From contig NZ_QJKM01000015.1 of NCBI RefSeq assembly GCF_003425685.1, forward strand, positions 62,001 through 126,000: a stretch of DNA of 64,000 nt. The letters run 5' to 3'. Below the pieces are notes generated by a model. It was not told the origin of the DNA, searched no databases, and saw nothing but the letters and a program-made list of their open reading frames with translations. Origin of the DNA: Rhizobium terrae. Its GTDB lineage: Bacteria > Pseudomonadota > Alphaproteobacteria > Rhizobiales > Rhizobiaceae. Positions within the stretch are counted from its first letter, which is position 1. Each line of letters starts with the position of its first letter. The translations under genes were made by a program, and so were the position numbers. Positions 17,425-26,569 of this stretch are shown here, piece by piece.

Positions 17425-18174
17425 ATGCCGTTCCGTTTCCGCTCCGTGATCGTTCTTGCGGGCCTGCTTTTTGCGGGCGCGGTGTCGGCGGGCGAGGTGA
17501 GGGCGCCGAAAGGCGTCATCGAGCTTTTCACCTCGCAGGGCTGCTCCTCCTGCCCGCCGGCCGATGCTGCGCTGGGTGAGCTTGTGGCCCAGGGAGATAT
17601 GGTCGTCCTCTCCTACCACGTCGACTACTGGAACTATCTCGGCTGGACGGATACGCTGAGTTCCAAGGAAAACACCGAGCGCCAATACGGCTATGCCAAG
17701 ACGATGGGGCGCAGCGGCGTCTATACGCCGCAGGCGATCATCAACGGGCGCGAGCACGTGAAGGGCACCGATCTCGCCATCATCAACGGCAAGGTCAAGA
17801 TGCTCGGCGAGAATGGCCAGGGTCTCAACGTTCCCGTGACGGCCGCGATGCGGGGCGACGAGATCGAAATCGAGATCGGCGAGGGCAAGGGCCAGGCCGA
17901 TGTCGTCGTCGCCTATTTCACCAAGCGGCAGCAGGTGGACGTCACCAAGGGCGAGAACAGCGGCAAGAACATGGAATACTGGCACGCCGTCTACGACGTG
18001 CAGTCGGTCGGCACGTGGAACGGCCAGAGCATGAAGCTCACCCTGCCCGGCAAACTGATGGGCAAGTCAAAGAAGGATGGCTGCGCCATCCTGCTGCAAA
18101 CTTCGGGAAGTGGCGGTGAACCGGCGGCGATCCTCGGCGCCACGATCTTGATGGCCGGCCGCAAGAAATACTGA
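17425..18174 (+). CDS. DUF1223 secreted thioredoxin-like protein
   Basis: 249 aa with a signal peptide (about 1-22, AGAVSA). The body matches DUF1223: VIELFTSQGCSSCPPADAAL has a CxxC pair (CSSC) in a thioredoxin-like setting, followed by VLSYHVDYWNYLGWTD and GVYTPQAIINGR. Probably periplasmic. The family's function is not established; a redox role is suggested by the CxxC. No operon partners: 206 bases upstream and 294 bases downstream are non-coding. Confidence 0.88.
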   Translation: MPFRFRSVIVLAGLLFAGAVSAGEVRAPKGVIELFTSQGCSSCPPADAALGELVAQGDMVVLSYHVDYWNYLGWTDTLSSKENTERQYGYAKTMGRSGVYTPQAIINGREHVKGTDLAIINGKVKMLGENGQGLNVPVTAAMRGDEIEIEIGEGKGQADVVVAYFTKRQQVDVTKGENSGKNMEYWHAVYDVQSVGTWNGQSMKLTLPGKLMGKSKKDGCAILLQTSGSGGEPAAILGATILMAGRKKY

Positions 18175-18468
18175 CCACGCCCGGCTCGGGCCGCCGGAAT
18201 TCAAGATCCTGCGAGGTCTGTTGGCGGCCCGATCCAGGAACATTGGGGGGCTGGGGGTAAGGGTCAATGTACCGGACCGGGCCATATGGCGCTGAAAAAC
18301 TGCGCCAACCAACGGGAGGCAATCTCGCCTCGAAATCGGGCACTGTTTTGTTCGAAATGGGGCAAGAATAAAAAGATCCGTGCATTGGGGCAAAGATTGC
18401 CGGGGTTGCATTTTGCCGGCTCTCGGGCACACTGTCACAGGACTGACATCGATGATTTGGGAGCCTTG

Positions 18469-18858
18469 ATGACCGATCAGCCGGAATTGCCGGGGGGCGA
18501 ACGGCCCCAGGACGCAGCCGTCGTCGTCAATCTCAGCGAATACCGGCAGAACCGCGATCCGGCGCCCGTGACCTTTCACCGGCGTGAACTCGACGCTATT
18601 TTAAGAATCTACGGCCGGATGGTCGGCGAAGGGGAATGGAAGGATTACTCGATCGACCATCTGAAGGACCGGGCAGTCTTCTGCGTCTTCAAACGATCGG
18701 GCGAGATGCCGCTTTTCCGTATCGAGAAGAACCCAAAGCTTGCCGGCAAGCAGGGCGCCTACTCGGTGATCAATACCCATGGCACGATCCTCAAGCGCGG
18801 CCATGAACTCCCGCAGGTGCTGAAGGTTTTCGACAAGGTGCTGAAGCTGATCGACTGA
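18469..18858 (+). CDS. DUF2794 domain protein
   Basis: 129-aa cytoplasmic protein. The conserved part is FHRRELDAILRIYGRMVGEG through KDYSIDHLKDRAVF and FRIEKNPKLAGKQGAYSVIN, as in DUF2794 of alphaproteobacteria, function unknown. The ATG at 18469 has GGGAG at good spacing. The 294 bases upstream show no gene. A CTGTCAC-AGGA-CTGACAT stretch at 18432-18449 resembles a Pho box but is too close to the start; see rejected items. Confidence 0.85.
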   Translation: MTDQPELPGGERPQDAAVVVNLSEYRQNRDPAPVTFHRRELDAILRIYGRMVGEGEWKDYSIDHLKDRAVFCVFKRSGEMPLFRIEKNPKLAGKQGAYSVINTHGTILKRGHELPQVLKVFDKVLKLID

Positions 18859-18873
18859 GCGTCGCCCGGCCCT

Positions 18874-19431
18874 CTACTCGGCAAAGAGGGAACCGGGGTA
18901 GGCAGCCATGTCCGGGACGGTCGTCGCGCCCTCGCCGAGCACAATCTGCATCAGCACGGTATCCTGCCACTTTCCATGCTTGAAGCCCGTGCCCTTCAGG
19001 GTGCCGGTCAGTTCGAAGCCGAGGCCGCGATGCAGCGCCACGGAGGCGGGGCTGGCGCCGCCGATCACCGCAATCATCTGACGGAAGCCGAGCGCCTCGC
19101 AACGGGCGAGCAGTTCCTTCAGGAGGGCTTTGCCGACGCCGCGGCCGCGAGCTTCCGGCGACAGATAAATCGAATCCTCGACCAGCCAGCGATAGGCCGG
19201 ACGGGTCCGGAAGGCCGAGGCATAGGCGTAACCCAGCAGCACGCCGTCCCCGGCTTCCGCAATGATATAAGGATAGCCCTTCCCCCTTATGGCCTCGAAC
19301 CGGCTCATCATCTCGGTCTGGTCCGGCGGGATGATCTCGTAGCTCGCTGTGCCGTTCAGCACGCTGTCGCGGTAGATCTCGGTGATGTCGGGCAGGTCGG
19401 CAGGCGTGGCATCGCGGAGGCGGAAGGTCAT
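18874..19431 (-). CDS. GNAT N-acetyltransferase, phosphinothricin acetyltransferase-like
   Basis: 185-aa GNAT protein that opens with IRxAxxxD-like text (LRDATPADLPDITEIY). The acetyl-CoA loop is RGRGVGKALL (motif A), followed by IAVIGGASPASVALHRGLGF. The NGTASYE and FRTRPAYRWLVEDSIYL stretches match the Pat/Bar (PPT) branch; the physiological substrate is not known. Convergent with the DUF2794 gene (15-base gap). A terminator at 19504-19530 separates it from the upstream co-directional gene. Confidence 0.85.
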   Translation of the reverse strand: MTFRLRDATPADLPDITEIYRDSVLNGTASYEIIPPDQTEMMSRFEAIRGKGYPYIIAEAGDGVLLGYAYASAFRTRPAYRWLVEDSIYLSPEARGRGVGKALLKELLARCEALGFRQMIAVIGGASPASVALHRGLGFELTGTLKGTGFKHGKWQDTVLMQIVLGEGATTVPDMAAYPGSLFAE

Positions 19432-19503
19432 GGCGTCGGTTTATGGCAGGCGGATCAGGAAACGGATATGCAAAGCCTAGGCCGAAGGGTCGGATCGGAC
19501 AAC

Positions 19504-19530
19504 AAAAAAAGGCGGCCTGAGCCGCCTTTT
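19504..19530 (-). terminator. Rho-independent terminator of the Bax inhibitor-like gene
   Basis: Stem GGCGGC-CTGA-GCCGCC flanked by a run of seven A and a run of four T, so it reads as a terminator on both strands. On the minus strand it follows the YccA-type gene by about 20 bases and ends in seven T. Confidence 0.85.
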
Positions 19531-19550
19531 CCATAACCATTCTTCCGGCC

Positions 19551-20333
19551 TTAGTCGTTCCGGTTGCCCAGGAACTGCAGGAGGAAGGTGAAGAGGTTGA
19601 TGAAGTCGAGGTAGAGGGTGAGGGCACCCATGATGGCCTTGCGGCCGGCAACCACGACGTCGTCACCGTCAAAGTACATTTCCTTGATCTTCTGCGTGTC
19701 GTAGGCGGTGAGGCCTGCGAAGATCAGCACGCCGATCACGGAGATCGCCCAACCGAGCGCCGAAGACGCCAGGAAGATGTTGACGATCGAAGCGATGATC
19801 AGGCCGAAGAGACCCATGATCAGGAACGAGCCCATGCCGGACAGGTCCTTCTTCGTCGTATAGCCGTAGAGCGACAGGGCGCCGAACGAAGCCGCGGTGA
19901 TGAAGAAGGTCTGTACGATGCTTTCTGCCGTGTAGACGATGAAGATCGAAGACAGCGACAGACCCATCAGGGCGGCATAGCCCCAGAAGGTGGCCTGTGC
20001 GGCGCCGACGCTCATCTTATGGACGCGGAAGCTCAGGAAGAACACCACTGCCAGCGGAGCCAGCATGACGACCCAACGAAGCGGCGAGCCGTAGATTGCG
20101 GCGCCGAGAGCGGTCAGCAGGATGCCGTTCGGAAGCTGGGCGACTGCGGCAGCGGTATCGGTCGTCGTCGCCAGAGCAGAAATACCGTAAGCAGCGACGC
20201 CGGTAATGCCCAGGCCGACGGCCATCAGGTTGTAGACCTTGAGCATATAGGACCGGAGGCCCTGATCGATCATCGCATCCGACTGAGCGCGGGTCTGCGC
20301 CATTCGGTTCTGGTAGTTGTTGAAATCAGCCAT
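19551..20333 (-). CDS. Bax inhibitor-1/YccA family membrane protein
   Basis: A 260-aa, seven-helix protein of the BI-1 (TMBIM) family. A hydrophilic N-terminus (MADFNNYQNRMAQTRAQSDA) precedes helices such as YMLKVYNLMAVGLGITGVAA. The family's conserved acidic residues occur in FAGLTAYDTQKIKEMY, and LYLDFINLFTFLLQFLGNR closes the protein. Bacterial members are implicated in ion leak or membrane protein quality control; function here is by family only. Monocistronic by its own terminator and a GAGGAAAC ribosome site before the ATG. Confidence 0.93.
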   Translation of the reverse strand: MADFNNYQNRMAQTRAQSDAMIDQGLRSYMLKVYNLMAVGLGITGVAAYGISALATTTDTAAAVAQLPNGILLTALGAAIYGSPLRWVVMLAPLAVVFFLSFRVHKMSVGAAQATFWGYAALMGLSLSSIFIVYTAESIVQTFFITAASFGALSLYGYTTKKDLSGMGSFLIMGLFGLIIASIVNIFLASSALGWAISVIGVLIFAGLTAYDTQKIKEMYFDGDDVVVAGRKAIMGALTLYLDFINLFTFLLQFLGNRND

Positions 20334-20566
20334 TGTTTCCTCTTTAAGCCCCGGAATTAGTCACGGTGTCGGGCCCCCTTTGTTCAGACCCAGGCGCCGC
20401 TGCGGAGCTCCAGCAAGCCTGCCGTCAAATATGATGCGAGATTGCTTCACATACAAGAGGTGCAAAGACCGAAAACGCAAACCAAGACGGCAATTTAGCA
20501 ACCTATGGGACGTTCCGGCGGGATTTTGATCCGAGAGTTGGCCGAAAACATATCCTTGAGGTTGAA

Positions 20567-23110
20567 TCACAGTTCGCGGAGCACAGGTGCGGCTTTCTGG
20601 CCGAGGATGCGCCAGGTGCCCGCGAGGCCGATGCCGACGGTCAGAACCAGCGACACGAAGAGGGTCAGGACGGCAACATCGGGCAAGAAGACCGAGGGCA
20701 GCCGCATGATCCGGCTCACCACGAACCAGGCCGAAACGCCGCCGGCGAAGAGCGCGAAGACCGCCGTGGCGGCGCCGAGGATCATGTATTCGTAGGAGAA
20801 GGCGCGTATCAGCATGCTTCGCGTGCCGCCGAGCGTCTTCAGAATGACCGCATCATGGGTGCGGGCGCGATTTCCGGCTGCAAGGGCGCCGGCCAGAACC
20901 AGCACGGACGCGACGAGCGCCACGGCCGCCGCAGCGCGGATCGCGGTCGCAAGCTGGCCGACGAGCTGGTCGATGATGCTGATCGCGTCCTTCACCCGCA
21001 CGCTGGTGATGGTCGGATAGGCATTCGTCACGGCGTGCAAGATGGAAGCCTCCTGCTTGGCGGTGGCGGAGGGGTCGCTGAGCGTCGCAAGCCAGGCATG
21101 CGGTGCGCCCCGGAAGGTGTTCGGCGAAAAAACCATCACGAAGTTGATCGACAGCGATTCCCATTCGACTTTGCGGAAGTTGGCGATGCGGGCGGTGATA
21201 TTGCGGCCGAGCACGTTGACGGTGACGGTGTCGCCAAGCTTCAGGCCGAGTTCTCCGGCCTCTTCGGCCGAAAAGGATACGAGCGGTTCGCCGGAATGAT
21301 CGGCCGGCCACCAGGCGCCCGCCGTGAGCGCGGAATTGTCGGGCAGTTTGTCCTCGTAGGTGATGCCCCGGTCGCCGCGCAATACCCAGCGGCCGGCGGG
21401 TGGCACGTTCATCTGCGTCACGTCCTGGCCGTTAAAGGCCAGGATCCTGCCGCGCAGCATCGGAACTTGGGTGACGGCGCCCTGCGGCGCCTGCCGTTTC
21501 AGGATATCGAGGAAACCCTCCCGCTCGGAACCCTGGATATCGACGAAGAAGAAGTTCGGCGCCTGCCGTGCGATCTGGCCGTTCAGCTGATTGCGCATGT
21601 TGCCGTCGATCAGCGCGAGCGTCACCAGCAGCGCCAGGCCGAGCCCGAGCGAGAGAACGACGGACGGGGTCAGCGCGCCGGGCCGATGGATATTGCCGAT
21701 CGCCAGCCTCAGCGCCGGCGAATTCACCCGCGGGCTTCGCCTGGCAAGCGCGGCGATCATCGCAGCGACGAGACGGAGCAGGATGAAGGCGCCCGCAACG
21801 GCGGCCAGGAAGACCGAAGCGATGAAACGATCCTCCGCGGAGGTGATTGCGAGGGCCGCAAGCGCTGCAAGCGCCAGTCCCGCCGCCAGCAGATAGGGCC
21901 AGGAGGGCCAGCGGGTGTTGTCGAAACTCTGCTCGCGGAAAAGCGCCGTCGCCGGCACCTCGCGGGCATGGCCGAGCGGCAGGATCGCGAAGGCGAAGGT
22001 GATCAGCAGACCAAAGAGCGCGGCCAGCGCCAGCGCCGACGGGTAAAAGGTGATTTCCTTCGGAACCGGCAGGACGCCTTCAAGGAATTGCAGCGCGACG
22101 AAGGGGGATACCGCGCCGATGACGAGCCCGATGACGATGCCGATGGCCGCGAGCGACAGGATCTGGATCAGATAGATGAGCGTCACGACGGAGGCGGGTG
22201 CTCCGAGGCATTTGAACGTCGCGATCGTGGTGCGCTTGGCATCGAGGAAGGCACGCACCGCATTCGCCACTCCGACCCCGCCGACAATGAGCGCGGTCAG
22301 GCCGACCAGCGTCAGGAATTGCGAAAAGCGGTCCACATTCTCGGTGAGCGAAGGCGCGGCGCGGTCACTGGCACGGATCGACCAGCCGGCGCTCGGAAAC
22401 TCGCGATTGGCGCGGGCCCCGATGGTCGAGCGGATCGAGGGATCTGCGAGCTTTATCTTGTAGGCGTGTTCGACCAGGCTGCCGGTGGTGATAAGACCGG
22501 AGGCGATCAGCGCCTCGCGGCTGATGAGCAGACGCGGTGCAAAGCCGAAACCTTCGGAGAGCGCATCCGGTTCGGTGGTGATCGTGCCGCGCAGGGTAAG
22601 TTTTGCATTGCCCAGCAGGATCTGGTCACCGTCCTTGACGCCAAGACGTTCCAGCAACAGGGGTGCTGCAAGCGCGCCGAATGTCTCGCCGTTGCGGGCG
22701 AGCATATCCGGCAGCGGTCCGGCTGGCTCCGAGCCGAAACTGCCGTAGAGCGGATAGGCATTGTCCACCGCCTTCACTTCCACCAGAGCCTGTTCCGAAC
22801 CATCCGGCTTGCGGGCCATGGAACGCAGGCCCGTCGAGACGGAAACCTCCCCCAGGCTGTCGAGGAAGGCGCGCTCCTGCTGGCTGGCCTCGCGATTGTT
22901 GAGCTCGAAGCGGACGTCGCCTGCGAGGATTTCCCGGCCCTGGGTGGCAATCGCGCCGGTGATCGCCCGCGACACGGAGTTCACGGCGGCGATAGCCCCG
23001 GTGCCGAGCGCAATGCAGGCGAGAAAGATATAGAAGCCGGCCAATCCGCCGCGCATTTCACGCAGCGCGAGGCGGAAGGAAACGGAAAAGCGCGACGACG
23101 CCAGCCTCAT
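20567..23110 (-). CDS. ABC exporter permease, FtsX/YbbP family
   Basis: 847 aa with ten predicted helices: one near the N-terminus, three around 265-390, two pairs in the middle and three near the C-terminus, with two large periplasmic regions, as in YbbP-type proteins with duplicated FtsX domains. It overlaps the ATPase gene upstream by four bases (ATGA). YbbAP-like systems are associated with the TesA thioesterase gene, and here tesA lies divergently right beside the pair. Export or extraction of lipophilic molecules from the membrane is plausible; no substrate can be read from the sequence. Confidence 0.92.
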   Translation of the reverse strand: MRLASSRFSVSFRLALREMRGGLAGFYIFLACIALGTGAIAAVNSVSRAITGAIATQGREILAGDVRFELNNREASQQERAFLDSLGEVSVSTGLRSMARKPDGSEQALVEVKAVDNAYPLYGSFGSEPAGPLPDMLARNGETFGALAAPLLLERLGVKDGDQILLGNAKLTLRGTITTEPDALSEGFGFAPRLLISREALIASGLITTGSLVEHAYKIKLADPSIRSTIGARANREFPSAGWSIRASDRAAPSLTENVDRFSQFLTLVGLTALIVGGVGVANAVRAFLDAKRTTIATFKCLGAPASVVTLIYLIQILSLAAIGIVIGLVIGAVSPFVALQFLEGVLPVPKEITFYPSALALAALFGLLITFAFAILPLGHAREVPATALFREQSFDNTRWPSWPYLLAAGLALAALAALAITSAEDRFIASVFLAAVAGAFILLRLVAAMIAALARRSPRVNSPALRLAIGNIHRPGALTPSVVLSLGLGLALLVTLALIDGNMRNQLNGQIARQAPNFFFVDIQGSEREGFLDILKRQAPQGAVTQVPMLRGRILAFNGQDVTQMNVPPAGRWVLRGDRGITYEDKLPDNSALTAGAWWPADHSGEPLVSFSAEEAGELGLKLGDTVTVNVLGRNITARIANFRKVEWESLSINFVMVFSPNTFRGAPHAWLATLSDPSATAKQEASILHAVTNAYPTITSVRVKDAISIIDQLVGQLATAIRAAAAVALVASVLVLAGALAAGNRARTHDAVILKTLGGTRSMLIRAFSYEYMILGAATAVFALFAGGVSAWFVVSRIMRLPSVFLPDVAVLTLFVSLVLTVGIGLAGTWRILGQKAAPVLREL

Positions 23111-23832
23111 GCGGAGACCGCCTGGACAGAGAGTGTATCATGGATGCCGGAAGTGGCGCTGTCGCCGACGATTTCGCCGGAGCGCACCCTGATCTGCCGC
23201 GAGCAGCGGGCGGCGAGCGCATTGTCGTGAGTGACGAGCAGCATGGTCATGCCGCGCTCCGCCTGCTTGGAAAAGAGCAGGTCCGCGATCTGCCGGCCGG
23301 TCTCGGTGTCGAGATTGCCGGTGGGTTCGTCGGCGATCAGCACGGACGGTGAAGGCGCGAGCGCGCGGGCGATCGCGACGCGCTGCTGCTCGCCGCCCGA
23401 AAGCTGACCAGGATAGTGGCTCAGCCGCTCGCCGAGGCCGACGGCCGCGAGCTCCCGCCTGGCGATATCGAAGGGATTCTTCACATTGGCAAGTTCGAGC
23501 GGCACCGCGACGTTTTCCAGCGCCGTCATGTTGGCGATCAGATGGAAGGACTGGAAGACGATGCCGATGTTGCGGCCACGGAAATCCGCCAGCGCATCTT
23601 CGGAAAGCGCATGAAGGGGTGCGCCGTTGATGACGATCTCGCCCCGGTCGAGCCGTTCGAGCCCGGCCAGCACCATCAGCAGGGTCGACTTGCCGGAGCC
23701 CGAAGGCCCGACGATGCCGACCGCTTCACCGCCCCTGATTTCGAGGTCGATTTCCTTCAGCACATGGACGGAGGCGGCCGCGCTGCCGAGGGTCAGATCG
23801 GCCTTCTTCAGCGTGATGATGGTTTCAGTCAA
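23107..23832 (-). CDS. ABC transporter ATP-binding protein, YbbA/LolD type
   Basis: 241 aa: Walker A GPSGSGKSTLLMVLAGLE, Q-loop FQSFHLI, signature LSGGEQQRVAIARAL, Walker B VLIADEPTGNLD and H-loop VTHDNALA. The LSGGEQQR plus DEPTGNLD combination is typical of MacB/LolD/YbbA ATPases. The start is TTG (MTETIITLKK) with AGGA about nine bases upstream; no ATG is available near the family start. Forms a unit with the permease gene that follows. Divergent from tesA, 77 bases apart. Confidence 0.93.
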   Translation of the reverse strand: MTETIITLKKADLTLGSAAASVHVLKEIDLEIRGGEAVGIVGPSGSGKSTLLMVLAGLERLDRGEIVINGAPLHALSEDALADFRGRNIGIVFQSFHLIANMTALENVAVPLELANVKNPFDIARRELAAVGLGERLSHYPGQLSGGEQQRVAIARALAPSPSVLIADEPTGNLDTETGRQIADLLFSKQAERGMTMLLVTHDNALAARCSRQIRVRSGEIVGDSATSGIHDTLSVQAVSA

Positions 23833-23909
23833 AACGATCGATCCTATATTGGGCGCAAACCTGAATGCTGATACCGCATTGCGGCAGCGCTCAATCTAGG
23901 AGACGGATC

Positions 23910-24560
23910 GTGAGTTTTAAAGCAAGCCTGCTTCACTTCATCGTCATGTCGGCGCTGAGCTTCATCGCCTTGCCGGCAGCCGCCCAAGACAAGCCGATCC
24001 AGATCGTCGGTTTCGGGGACAGCCTGATGGCCGGTTACCAGCTTGCTCCGTCGGAATCCTATACGGCACAGCTAGAGAAGGCGCTGAAGGCGAAGGGGCA
24101 CAATGTCGTCGTCACCAATGCGGGCGTTTCCGGCGATACAACTTCGGGCGGGCTCTCGCGCCTCGACTGGTCGGTGCCCGACGGCACGAATGGCGTGATC
24201 CTCGAACTCGGCGCCAACGATGCGCTGCGCGGCATTTCGCCGGAACAATCCGAAAAGAACCTCGACGCGATGCTTGCACGGCTCAAGGAGCGGAAGGTCC
24301 CGGTTATGCTCGTCGGCATCATGGCGCCGCCGAACATGGGTGCGGACTATGCCGAGCGCTTCAATCCGATCTACAAGCGGCTCGCCGAAAAATACGGCGT
24401 GCCGCTCTATCCGTTTTTCCTCGACGGCGTCGTCACCGTGGCCGGAACGCAACTCGATGACGGCATGCATCCGAACGCGAAGGGCGTCGGCATCATGGTG
24501 GAGAAATCACTCCAGCCTGTCGAAAGCTTCCTGGGGGAGATTAAGCATACGGGAAAATAA
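23910..24560 (+). CDS. tesA: Arylesterase/acyl-CoA thioesterase I (GDSL family)
   Basis: 216 aa. A signal peptide (about 1-26, LPAAAQ) indicates a periplasmic enzyme. SGNH-hydrolase blocks: GFGDSLMAGY (catalytic Ser), the block I-III region VTNAGVSGDTTSGG, ELGANDALRG (Asn) and DDGMHPNAKG (Asp and His). Hydrolyses acyl thioesters and esters. The GTG at 23910 is used because AGGAG precedes it at 7 bases; upstream codons have no ribosome site. Divergent from the YbbA/YbbP-like pair, the same neighbourhood as in many proteobacteria. Confidence 0.94.
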   Translation: MSFKASLLHFIVMSALSFIALPAAAQDKPIQIVGFGDSLMAGYQLAPSESYTAQLEKALKAKGHNVVVTNAGVSGDTTSGGLSRLDWSVPDGTNGVILELGANDALRGISPEQSEKNLDAMLARLKERKVPVMLVGIMAPPNMGADYAERFNPIYKRLAEKYGVPLYPFFLDGVVTVAGTQLDDGMHPNAKGVGIMVEKSLQPVESFLGEIKHTGK

Positions 24561-24626
24561 CAGCTTGCGCGGAACTTCGTTGCATGATTCGCTGTTAGCA
24601 CGTGCAATAGATTCGAGGAGGTCCCC

Positions 24627-25217
24627 ATGCCGAGACTTTTCACCGCCCTCGAAGTTCCGCGCAATGTGGCCATGAGCCTCTCTCTCCTGCGCGGCGGGCT
24701 CCCTGGAGCCCGTTGGATCGATGTCGAAAACTATCACATCACCCTGCGCTTCATCGGCGATGTGGACGGCCGCACCGCCGACGAAATCGTTGACCGGCTG
24801 GACCGGATCGACAGGCCCGAATTCCAGGCGACGCTGACCGGCATCGGTTCGTTCGGGTCGAAGAAACCCCATTCGGTCTTCGCCGGAGTGGCGCCTTCCC
24901 CCGAAATGTATGCGCTGCAGGCTGAGATCGAGCGCATCTGCCAACGTATCGGCCTGCCGCCCGACCCGCGCAAGTTCACGCCGCACGTGACGCTCGCAAG
25001 GCTGAAGAGCTGCCGCCTCGACGATGTGGTGCATTACCTTTCCGGTCGCGGCAACTTCTACACGGCGCCCTTCACGGTGTCCCGTTTCGTGCTGCTTTCC
25101 TCCAAGGAATCGGTCGGCGGCGGACCCTACCTGACAGAAGAGATCTTCCCGCTGCGGGAAGTGGGTTACGGTCATTCACATGCCGCCGATCTGGAGCCGG
25201 TGAAGAGCTTCCTCTGA
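24627..25217 (+). CDS. thpR: RNA 2',3'-cyclic phosphodiesterase (2H family)
   Basis: 196 aa. The two catalytic HxT motifs are HITLRFIGD (about 37) and HVTLARLKS (about 118), opening with RLFTALEVPRNV. ThpR/LigT enzymes open 2',3'-cyclic phosphates on RNA to 2'-phosphates. A clear GAGGAGG ribosome site precedes the ATG. It starts 66 bases after tesA and 16 bases before the dehydratase gene, so the three may share a transcript. Confidence 0.92.
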   Translation: MPRLFTALEVPRNVAMSLSLLRGGLPGARWIDVENYHITLRFIGDVDGRTADEIVDRLDRIDRPEFQATLTGIGSFGSKKPHSVFAGVAPSPEMYALQAEIERICQRIGLPPDPRKFTPHVTLARLKSCRLDDVVHYLSGRGNFYTAPFTVSRFVLLSSKESVGGGPYLTEEIFPLREVGYGHSHAADLEPVKSFL

Positions 25218-25233
25218 TCAAGGAACTTCGACG

Positions 25234-25536
25234 ATGGACTACGAAAAGCTGGATGCGGCAGCGGCCGAGCGGGAGCTCGCCTCTCTCGACGGCTGGGAGC
25301 TGAAACCGGAAGGCGATGCCATCTTCAAGAGTTTCAAATTCAAGACCTTCATCGAGGCTTTCGGCTTCATGACGGAATGTGCGATGAGGGCGGAGAAGCT
25401 CAACCATCATCCGGAATGGTTCAACAGTTATTCCCGCGTCGACGTGCTGCTTACCACCCATGCCGCCAAAGGCCTGACGCAGCACGATTTCAAGCTCGCA
25501 CGGGCGATGGACAAAGCCTATCTGCGCCGCAATTGA
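25234..25536 (+). CDS. phhB: Pterin-4a-carbinolamine dehydratase
   Basis: 100 aa, the normal family size. The conserved motif is EKLNHHPEWFNSYSRVDV, with the catalytic histidine pair. Dehydrates 4a-hydroxytetrahydropterin formed by aromatic amino acid hydroxylases; no hydroxylase gene is in the window, so moonlighting or another pterin role cannot be excluded. It begins 16 bases after thpR. Confidence 0.94.
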   Translation: MDYEKLDAAAAERELASLDGWELKPEGDAIFKSFKFKTFIEAFGFMTECAMRAEKLNHHPEWFNSYSRVDVLLTTHAAKGLTQHDFKLARAMDKAYLRRN

Positions 25537-25594
25537 ACTCCACCCTTCGCGAAACCATATCTGGCATGCACGCGTTTGAGCGAACGGAGCGACC

Positions 25595-25993
25595 ATGGAC
25601 GACGTGAAGATCGGCGAAATCCTGCTGCCGGGTGATGACGATACGCAAGGCCGGCAGGAGCGGCAGGTGCGCGCCAGGTTCTGGCCGACGCTGAAGCGTG
25701 CCGTCAGGCAAATCCCTTTCAGCCGCGACCTGGTCGCTGCCTATTATTGCGCGGTGGATCCGAGGACGCCGACGCGTGTTCGCGGCGTGCTGCTGGCGGC
25801 GCTTGCCTATTTCGTCCTGCCGATCGATTTCGTACCGGATTTTTTCGCTCTGGTCGGTTTTTCCGACGATATCGCCGTGCTTGCAGCGGCCTTCCGGATG
25901 ATCCAGGGGCACATCGCCGACCGGCACTATGAAGCAGCCGACCTGGCGCTTGCTGACAATCCCGATATGGCTGCCGGCGCGAGCAGCAGGTAG
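25595..25993 (+). CDS. YkvA family (DUF1232) protein
   Basis: 132 aa. The DUF1232 core is YYCAVDPRTPTRVRG, then AALAYFVLPIDFVPD and FFALVGFSDDIAVLAAAF, with a hydrophobic stretch that may insert in the membrane. Function unknown. ACGGAGCGACC precedes the ATG. Convergent with the ECF sigma gene, whose stop lies 15 bases beyond. Confidence 0.88.
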   Translation: MDDVKIGEILLPGDDDTQGRQERQVRARFWPTLKRAVRQIPFSRDLVAAYYCAVDPRTPTRVRGVLLAALAYFVLPIDFVPDFFALVGFSDDIAVLAAAFRMIQGHIADRHYEAADLALADNPDMAAGASSR

Positions 25994-26008
25994 CCATTTT
26001 CGATCCTC

Positions 26009-26569
26009 TCAGGAGGAAGGCTCCCCCAGTGCCTTTCGAAGGCGCTCGAAGGCGAGCCGGATGCGCGATTTCACGGTGCCGAGCGGTAGTCCGGTGGAGG
26101 AGGCGATCTGCGAATGGGACTGGCCGAGGAAGAAAGCCGCCCGCACGAGCTCCAGCTGCTCTTCGGGGATTTCGGAAAGCGCCGCGCGCACGCGAGCGGC
26201 CTGCTCTTCCTTTTCGAAGGCGACGTCCACGCCCGGGACCTCGTTCAGGAAGTAGAGAGGTTCGTAGGCCTCGGTCCGGCGATGTTTGGCGCGGCGCTCC
26301 GCATCGATGCGGCGGTTGCGGGCGATCCGGAACAGCCAGGTGGAAAGCGAGGACTGCCGCGAGTCATAGAGATGGGCGCGGTGCCACAGAACGGTCATCA
26401 CGTCCTGCACCAGTTCTTCCGCTTCGTCCGATTTCATCCCCCGTTTAACGAGCCAGGATTTCAGACGCGGCGCGAAATGATCAAACAGCTCGGTAAAAGC
26501 TGCTTGATCGCGCTCATCGGCCACTGCCTTTACCAAGCTGGCGAAGTGGTCTTTTTCGTCTGGGTCCAT
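26009..26569 (-). CDS. ECF-type RNA polymerase sigma factor without adjacent anti-sigma gene
   Basis: 186 aa. Sigma region 2 (about 25-95) holds DEAEELVQDVMTVLWHRAHLYD and LSTWLFRIARNRRID, the latter matching the -10 recognition helix of ECF factors. Sigma4 (about 120-175) holds LSEIPEEQLELVRAAFFLGQSHSQIA and LPLGTVKSRIRLAFERLR. Genes of this kind are usually followed by a ChrR/cupin or other zinc anti-sigma factor. Here nothing follows: the next gene is YkvA on the opposite strand 15 bases away. Its regulator must lie elsewhere or be absent. Confidence 0.9.
   Translation of the reverse strand: MDPDEKDHFASLVKAVADERDQAAFTELFDHFAPRLKSWLVKRGMKSDEAEELVQDVMTVLWHRAHLYDSRQSSLSTWLFRIARNRRIDAERRAKHRRTEAYEPLYFLNEVPGVDVAFEKEEQAARVRAALSEIPEEQLELVRAAFFLGQSHSQIASSTGLPLGTVKSRIRLAFERLRKALGEPSS

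Noticed and set aside
18432..18449. Pho-box-like CTGTCAC-AGGA-CTGACAT before the DUF2794 gene
   Set aside because: One arm has a central mismatch and the site ends only 19 bases before the start codon, leaving no room for a normal promoter and leader.
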